DNA from: CALOCN01 sp942491735
Lineage (GTDB): Bacteria > Eisenbacteria > RBG-16-71-46 > JABDJR01
Length of the DNA: 64,000 nt
NCBI GenBank assembly: GCA_942491735.1
Contig: CALOCN010000014.1
Location: 2,170,001 to 2,234,000 of the forward strand
Direction of reading: 5' to 3'
Shown here: positions 59,408-64,000 of the stretch, in pieces
How positions within the stretch are numbered: position 1 is the stretch's first letter
How the letters are laid out: every line of letters starts with the position of its first letter
Position numbers and translations under genes: made by a program
The notes under the pieces: generated by a model
What the model was told of the DNA's origin: nothing
What the model saw: only the letters and a program-made list of their open reading frames with translations
The model's database searches: none

Positions 59408-59691
59408 CGAAGAAGACCCCGCGGGAGTCGGCTGAACAGCCCACCTTCGAGGATGCGCTGGACAAGCTCGAAGGCATCGTGGAGCGGCTCGAGGAGGGGG
59501 AGGTCCCCCTGGAAGAGAGCCTTACCGCGTATGAAGAGGGCACCCGACTCGTGCGTTTCTGTCTGGAAACCCTCGAGAAGGCCGAAGGGAGGATCCGCAC
59601 CCTGAGCGAGACCGCCGAGGGGTTCCGGCTGGATCCTTCCGCCCTGGGTAGCCGGGAACGGAACGAGGACGCTGCACCGGATGCGGACTGA
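59404..59691 (+). CDS. xseB: Exodeoxyribonuclease VII small subunit
   Basis: A 95-aa helical subunit. PTFEDALDKLEGIVERLEEGEVPLEESL is the family signature. ATG overlaps the xseA stop and its 3' end overlaps ispA by 11 bp, so the three genes are coupled. Confidence 0.96.
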   Translation: MTKKTPRESAEQPTFEDALDKLEGIVERLEEGEVPLEESLTAYEEGTRLVRFCLETLEKAEGRIRTLSETAEGFRLDPSALGSRERNEDAAPDAD

Positions 59692-60631
59692 GTCCCGCCC
59701 CGAGGCCATCTTCCGCCGCTATCTCACCCGTCGGGCGGTCCGGGTCGATGCCGCCCTCGATCGTCTCCTTCCCGCGGAACGGACCCGGCCCGCGCTGATT
59801 CACCGCGCCATGCGGTACACCGCGCTGTCTCCCGGAAAGCGCCTGCGACCGGTGCTGGTCCTGCTGGCGTACGAGACCTGTGGTGGAACCGGTCGCAAGG
59901 CGGACGCGGTCGCCGCCGCGTTGGAGATGGTTCACGCATTTTCCCTGATCCATGACGACCTGCCGGCCATGGACAACGACGACATGCGACGGGGTCGTCC
60001 GTCCAATCACAAGGTGTTCGGGGAAGATGTCGCCATCCTGGCCGGGGACGGGCTCCTCACCCAGGCCTTCGAAGTCCTGGCCGATTGTGGACGGTCCGCT
60101 GCCCTGGGCCCCCGGGCGGCCATGCGGCTGGTGGCCGAGCTGAGCCGGGCCACCGGCAGCCAGGGAGTGATCGGGGGCCAGGTGATGGACGTGGCTTCGG
60201 AAGGGAAGCGTGTCTCCCGGGCCACGGTGGAGTACATTCACCTGCACAAGACGGCGCGTCTGTTCGCCGGGGCCCTCCGTCTGGGCGCCATCGCCGCCAA
60301 CGCGAGTCCGGCGCGGATCGCCGCTCTGGGATCCATCGGGGAGCATGCCGGAATGGCCTTTCAGATCGTGGACGATGTGCTCAGCGCGGCCGGGGATGCC
60401 CGGCGGCTGGGGCGTGAAGCCGGGCGGGACGAGGAAATGGAGAAGGTCACGTTCCCTTCCACCCTCGGATTCCCCGCATCGCACCGGGCGGTGGATCGGG
60501 CACTGTCCCGGGCCGCCCGACGAGTGGGGCGGCTCCCGGCCCATCAGCCCGAGTTCACCGGCTTTCTTGAGCTGGTGGATCGTCGTCGCCGGGACAGCGA
60601 GGGGCGTCTCCTGGGGATGGCCGGATCATGA
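59681..60631 (+). CDS. ispA: Polyprenyl (geranyl/farnesyl) diphosphate synthase
   Basis: A 316-aa short-chain prenyltransferase. GKRLRPVLVLLAYE, the first Asp-rich motif DDLPAMDNDDMRRG (near residue 91) and the second, FQIVDDVLSAAGD (DDxxx with Ala/Gly positions, near 228) are visible; the usual DDILD second motif reads DDVLS. It makes C15-20 precursors for undecaprenyl and quinone synthesis. The dxs gene that often follows is absent. Confidence 0.92.
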   Translation: MRTESRPEAIFRRYLTRRAVRVDAALDRLLPAERTRPALIHRAMRYTALSPGKRLRPVLVLLAYETCGGTGRKADAVAAALEMVHAFSLIHDDLPAMDNDDMRRGRPSNHKVFGEDVAILAGDGLLTQAFEVLADCGRSAALGPRAAMRLVAELSRATGSQGVIGGQVMDVASEGKRVSRATVEYIHLHKTARLFAGALRLGAIAANASPARIAALGSIGEHAGMAFQIVDDVLSAAGDARRLGREAGRDEEMEKVTFPSTLGFPASHRAVDRALSRAARRVGRLPAHQPEFTGFLELVDRRRRDSEGRLLGMAGS

Positions 60632-61065
60632 AGGAGTTCCTGGGTTCCGCGCCCTACATCGTCGCGCTCTCGGCGGGAGGACTGGTGCAGCTCTTCAAGT
60701 TCCTGGCCCACCTCATCCGGTATCGCGAGGTCAACTTCACCCGCCTCGTGGGAACGGGCGGCATGCCCAGTTCGCATTCGGCCAGCGTGGCCGCGTTGAC
60801 CACCTCGGTGGGGTTCCTTTCCGGGACCGGAAGCCCCCTGTTCGGGGTCACCCTGTTCTTCAGCCTGGTCATCATGTACGACGCGGCCGGACTGCGTCGT
60901 GCGGCCGGACTCCAGGCCCGGGTTCTCAACCGGATCGTCGCCGACCAGCATGCGCACCGCGGATTCCAGCACGAGCGTCTGACCGAACTCCTGGGTCATA
61001 CTCCGGTCGAGGTCTTTGTCGGCGCAGCGGTCGGCATGGCCTACGCGGTGTTCCTTTATCTGTGA
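60628..61065 (+). CDS. Divergent PAP2-family membrane protein (DUF212)
   Basis: A 145-aa membrane protein. GTGGMPSSHSASVAALTTSVG carries the SSHS/PSSHS motif of the divergent PAP2 family; MYDAAGLRRAAGLQA and HTPVEVFVGA are also conserved. Three to four hydrophobic segments are seen. ATG overlaps the ispA stop by 4 bp. It may act on prenyl diphosphates, given its neighbour, but this is an inference. Confidence 0.88.
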   Translation: MKEFLGSAPYIVALSAGGLVQLFKFLAHLIRYREVNFTRLVGTGGMPSSHSASVAALTTSVGFLSGTGSPLFGVTLFFSLVIMYDAAGLRRAAGLQARVLNRIVADQHAHRGFQHERLTELLGHTPVEVFVGAAVGMAYAVFLYL

Positions 61066-61072
61066 GAACCCC

Positions 61073-61942
61073 ATGACCACACCGCAACGCGTTTCCATGG
61101 AAGCGAACCTCAGCAAGTCGGCCGCGGTTCCGGTGGCCCGGCATGTGGCCGCCCGGCTCGAGGCCGGCGGGGTCCAGGTCGCCTGTGAAGCCGGGCTGGC
61201 CCGGGCCCTGGGGCGCGACGTGCCCGAGGACCCCTACGAGGGCTCCCATCTGCATCTCTGCCTGGGCGGCGACGGCACGCTGCTGGCTGCGGTGCGCTCC
61301 CTGGGCGGGCGGGACATTCCTGTTCTTGGAATGAATCTGGGCGGCTTGGGATTCCTCACCGCGGTGCCATCGGACGAGGCGGATGCCGCGGTGGACGCGC
61401 TCCTCGCCGGCAACTACCGCATCGAACACCGGGAGATGCTGCGCGCGGATACGGAATCGGGGAACGGCGATCCGGTGGAACTGCACGCCCTCAATGAGAT
61501 CGTGGTCGACGAGGGAACCTTCACCCGTCGGGCCGTGGTGTTGCGCATGAGCATCGGCGGTGCCTACGTCGGCACCTTTACCGCGGACGGGCTCATCGTT
61601 TCCACCACCACCGGCTCCACCGCGTACTCGCTGTCGGCGGGGGGGCCCATCGTGCACCCGTCCCTGGGCGCGTTCGTCGCCACCCCCATCTGCGCCCATT
61701 CACTCTCCACCCGGCCGCTGGTGTTCGGGGACGAGGAAACCCTCGAGGTGGAGAACCTGCTCCCGGACGCCTCGTTGAAGATCACCGCCGACGGCCAGGA
61801 CGCGCAGCAGGTGCCCCCCGGAACGCCGGTGACCATTCGTCGCTCCGACCGGACCCTGGCCTTGGCCTTCGTCGACCGCCGCCCCTACTATGAAATCCTG
61901 CGCACCAAGTTGAACTGGGGAGGAATCCCCAAGGATCGCTGA
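61073..61942 (+). CDS. nadK: NAD kinase
   Basis: A 289-aa ATP:NAD 2'-phosphotransferase. CLGGDGTLLAAVR (GGDG motif, near residue 66), GMNLGGLGFLTAV (near 88), ALNEIVVDEG and GLIVSTTTGSTAYSLSAGGPIV (near 180) are the family hallmarks. ATG 61073 starts 7 bp after the previous stop. Confidence 0.95.
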   Translation: MTTPQRVSMEANLSKSAAVPVARHVAARLEAGGVQVACEAGLARALGRDVPEDPYEGSHLHLCLGGDGTLLAAVRSLGGRDIPVLGMNLGGLGFLTAVPSDEADAAVDALLAGNYRIEHREMLRADTESGNGDPVELHALNEIVVDEGTFTRRAVVLRMSIGGAYVGTFTADGLIVSTTTGSTAYSLSAGGPIVHPSLGAFVATPICAHSLSTRPLVFGDEETLEVENLLPDASLKITADGQDAQQVPPGTPVTIRRSDRTLALAFVDRRPYYEILRTKLNWGGIPKDR

Positions 61943-61954
61943 TCCAGGGACACC

Positions 61955-63634
61955 ATGCTCACCGAACTCTTCGTTTCCAATCTTGCGCTGGTCGATTCAC
62001 AGACCGCCACCTTCGGTCCCGGGCTGAACGTGGTCACGGGTGAGACCGGGGCCGGCAAGTCTCTCATCGTGGGATCCCTGTCCCTGGCCCTGGGCGCTCG
62101 CGCTTCCGCCGACCTGGTGCGTCGGGGGGCCGACGCGGCCGAGGTGGTGGCGCGGTTCGAGCCGGCCGCGGATGCGGGTCTACCAGAGGATGTCGTGGTG
62201 GATGGCGCGGTGCTGTTGCGCCGGGTGGTTTCCCGTGATGGACGCTCCCGGGCCTACCTCAACGACCGTCCGGTGACCGTGACCGAGCTTCGCCGGGTGG
62301 GGAGCCTGCTTGCCGACCTGCACGGGCAGCACGACGAGCAGCGGCTGCTCCGGGACGAGAGCCACCTCATGTACCTCGATGCCTTCGCCCAGGTGCATGC
62401 CGAGGCGCAAGCGGTCGAGGAGGCCTATACGGAAACCCGGGCCGCCCAGGATCGTCTGGACGCGGCACTCGATGAGAGCCGGGCCGGGGCCGAGGAACTC
62501 GAGTTCCATCGGTTCCAGCTCCAGGAACTGGAGGCCTTCGACCCCCGGCCGGGGGAGGACGAAACCCTGGATCAGGAGCGGCGGGTCATCGCCCATGCCG
62601 GCCGTCTGGCCGAAGCGGGGGCGGAGGCGTTGCAGGCCATCGAAGGAGGCGATCCCTCGGCGGTCGATCTGCTTTCCCGGGCCGCGCGGGCCCTGGGTCA
62701 GGCCGCGTCCCTGGATGCCGCCCTGGGCCCCCTGGCCGCCCAGCTCGACGAGGTCGTGGTCACCGCCCAGGAGGTGGGAAGGGAACTGCAGGCCTACGGG
62801 GATCAGTTGGATTCGGATCCGGCCAGCCTGGAACGACTCGAGTCCCGCCTCGCCGCGCTCCAGGACCTGCGTCGCAAGCACCGCGCCGGGAACGCCGATG
62901 AACTCCTGGCCAAACTGGAGCAGCTGCAGGCGCGGGTCGCCGCGGTGGATGAAGGACCGGCCCGGCTGGAGCAGCTCGAGGCCTCGGTGGCCGAGTCCCG
63001 TTCCCGTCTTGCCCTGGCCGCCGCCCCGCTCACCGCGGCGCGACGCAAGGCGGCCACCCGGCTCGGCCGTTCGGTCTCCCGCGAACTCGCCACCCTCGGG
63101 ATGCCCGATGCCCGCTTCCGGGTGGAACTCGCTCCGGTCACCGAGGGAGCCCCCACGGAAAACGGACGCGTAGGGCCGCGCGGCGCGGAGTCGGCGCGGT
63201 TCACCCTCGCCGCCAACCGGGGCGAGTCGGCCGGCCCGCTGGGTCGTATTGCATCCGGGGGGGAAGTGTCGCGGGTCATGCTGGCGCTCAAGACGGTGTT
63301 GCGTTCCGCGGACCCGGTTTCCCTTGTCGTGTTCGATGAGGTGGATGCGGGAATCGGCGGGTTGGTGGCCGACGCGGTGGGGGACCGCCTCGCCCGGGTG
63401 GCCGAGGAACGTCAGGTGCTCGTGGTCACCCATCTGGCCGTGGTGGCCGGGAAGGCGCGACACCACCTCAGCATCGAGAAGACCACCGAGGGAGGGCGGA
63501 CCCGGGTCGCGTTGCGCACCCTGACCGGCGCGGCGCGCGAAGACGAATTGGCGCGCATGCTTGCCGGCCGCTCCGGTGGGGAGAGCGCTCGCCGGACGGC
63601 GCGCGCGTTGCTCGGCGACGGGAGCCGGACCTGA
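61955..63634 (+). CDS. recN: DNA repair protein RecN
   Basis: A 559-aa SMC-like ATPase for double-strand break repair. The N-terminal Walker A is VVTGETGAGKSLIVG (near residue 30), with a long coiled coil (residues 150-370), the ABC signature region LGRIASGGEVSRVMLALK (near 430) and the Walker B region VVFDEVDAGIGG (near 460). Length is normal. The nadK-recN order is common. Confidence 0.96.
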   Translation: MLTELFVSNLALVDSQTATFGPGLNVVTGETGAGKSLIVGSLSLALGARASADLVRRGADAAEVVARFEPAADAGLPEDVVVDGAVLLRRVVSRDGRSRAYLNDRPVTVTELRRVGSLLADLHGQHDEQRLLRDESHLMYLDAFAQVHAEAQAVEEAYTETRAAQDRLDAALDESRAGAEELEFHRFQLQELEAFDPRPGEDETLDQERRVIAHAGRLAEAGAEALQAIEGGDPSAVDLLSRAARALGQAASLDAALGPLAAQLDEVVVTAQEVGRELQAYGDQLDSDPASLERLESRLAALQDLRRKHRAGNADELLAKLEQLQARVAAVDEGPARLEQLEASVAESRSRLALAAAPLTAARRKAATRLGRSVSRELATLGMPDARFRVELAPVTEGAPTENGRVGPRGAESARFTLAANRGESAGPLGRIASGGEVSRVMLALKTVLRSADPVSLVVFDEVDAGIGGLVADAVGDRLARVAEERQVLVVTHLAVVAGKARHHLSIEKTTEGGRTRVALRTLTGAAREDELARMLAGRSGGESARRTARALLGDGSRT

Positions 63635-63645
63635 GGGGGGACGTG

Positions 63646-64000
63646 GTGCGCATCTTCATGCTCGACAACTACGATTCGTTTACCTACAACCTCGTGCAGT
63701 ACCTGAGCGAGCTCGGGGCCGAGGTGGATGTGGAGCGCAACGATCGCACGACCCCCGACGACGTGGTGGCCCGCGGCTACGATGCCTATGTCGTCTCTCC
63801 CGGTCCGGGGGTGCCGGCCGACGCGGGCATCACCAGGGCGCTCATTGAACGGGTCAGCGGCACCGCCCCTCTGCTCGGAGTTTGCCTGGGTCACCAGGCC
63901 CTGGGGGAAGTGTTCGGGGCCAGGGTGGTCCGCGCCGGGCGTCTCATGCACGGGAAGACCTCGCCCATGCATCACGACGGGGACACGCTCTTCCGGGGGC
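63646..64000 (+). CDS. Anthranilate/para-aminobenzoate synthase component II, partial
   Basis: The first 118 codons of a class I glutamine amidotransferase; the gene runs off the window. MLDNYDSFTYNLVQYLSELG, SPGPGVPADAG and LLGVCLGHQALGEVFG (nucleophile Cys) are TrpG/PabA signatures. GTG 63646 (or the adjacent GTG 63643) follows GAGGGGGG; ATG 63658 is a later alternative. Whether it serves tryptophan or folate synthesis cannot be told. Confidence 0.92.
   Translation, partial: MRIFMLDNYDSFTYNLVQYLSELGAEVDVERNDRTTPDDVVARGYDAYVVSPGPGVPADAGITRALIERVSGTAPLLGVCLGHQALGEVFGARVVRAGRLMHGKTSPMHHDGDTLFRG

Overview
The window is a high-GC bacterial chromosome segment. It carries three expressed-type tRNA loci, a sigma-70 factor, translation genes and a long isoprenoid/repair operon, together with secreted NHL beta-propeller proteins, a dockerin/cohesin/FlgD-like secreted protein and several sulfotransferases. 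The combination suggests a Gram-negative lineage, perhaps an FCB-type candidate phylum; I cannot name the taxon from sequence alone.

Layout. 1-4.2 kb holds tRNA-Pro(GGG), a GT2 glycosyltransferase, surE, pcm, tRNA-Pro(CGG), a primary-like sigma factor and apt. 4.2-10 kb holds a large membrane protein, two GT4 glycosyltransferases and a sulfotransferase. 10-13 kb encodes the TrkA/TrkH potassium uptake system. 13-18.2 kb is an accessory block: a MarR regulator, GNAT acetyltransferase and serine beta-lactamase-like hydrolase in one operon, then a cupin-like DUF4437 protein, a zinc-independent quinone-oxidoreductase-like enzyme and an HxlR regulator.

18.18-31.76 kb is a 13.5-kb integrated element at tRNA-Arg(CCT). 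It is bounded by a 66/67-bp direct repeat that contains the 5' half of the tRNA gene. At its right end are an HTH protein, a DUF3987 protein, an excisionase and a tyrosine integrase next to the intact tRNA. Its cargo is a Fn3/NHL lipoprotein, a 50-aa lysine-rich protein, a beta-barrel-like protein, a HEPN-motif/zinc-ribbon protein, an HGGAP-type protein and a translationally coupled array of small exported proteins that share a C-terminal WGRIK motif. A second tyrosine recombinase in the element is split by an IS66-family insertion with a perfect 8-bp target duplication. The base composition of the cargo is visibly less GC-rich than the flanks. Just outside, between the tRNA and a decayed copy of its 3' end, lies another NHL protein that ends in a related WGQIK motif.

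33-41.6 kb holds the dockerin protein, an FkbM methyltransferase, a zinc-ribbon protein, tRNA-Val, thrS, infC (AUA start), rpmI, rplT and pheS (probable CUG start). pheT is not adjacent: about 11.4 kb of surface-glycan and sulfation genes separate them (methyltransferase, flippase, CysQ, CysNC, CysD, CysC, two sulfotransferases, a membrane protein and a GT4). CysD/CysNC/CysC would make PAPS, the sulfotransferases would use it, and CysQ would remove PAP; no PAPS or sulfite reductase is seen, so sulfation of a surface polymer is a better reading than sulfate assimilation. 53-64 kb is a housekeeping run: pheT, a coiled-coil protein, zapA, a probable 6S RNA, ymdB-type phosphodiesterase, folD, xseA, xseB, ispA, a PAP2-related membrane protein, nadK, recN and the start of a trpG/pabA gene.
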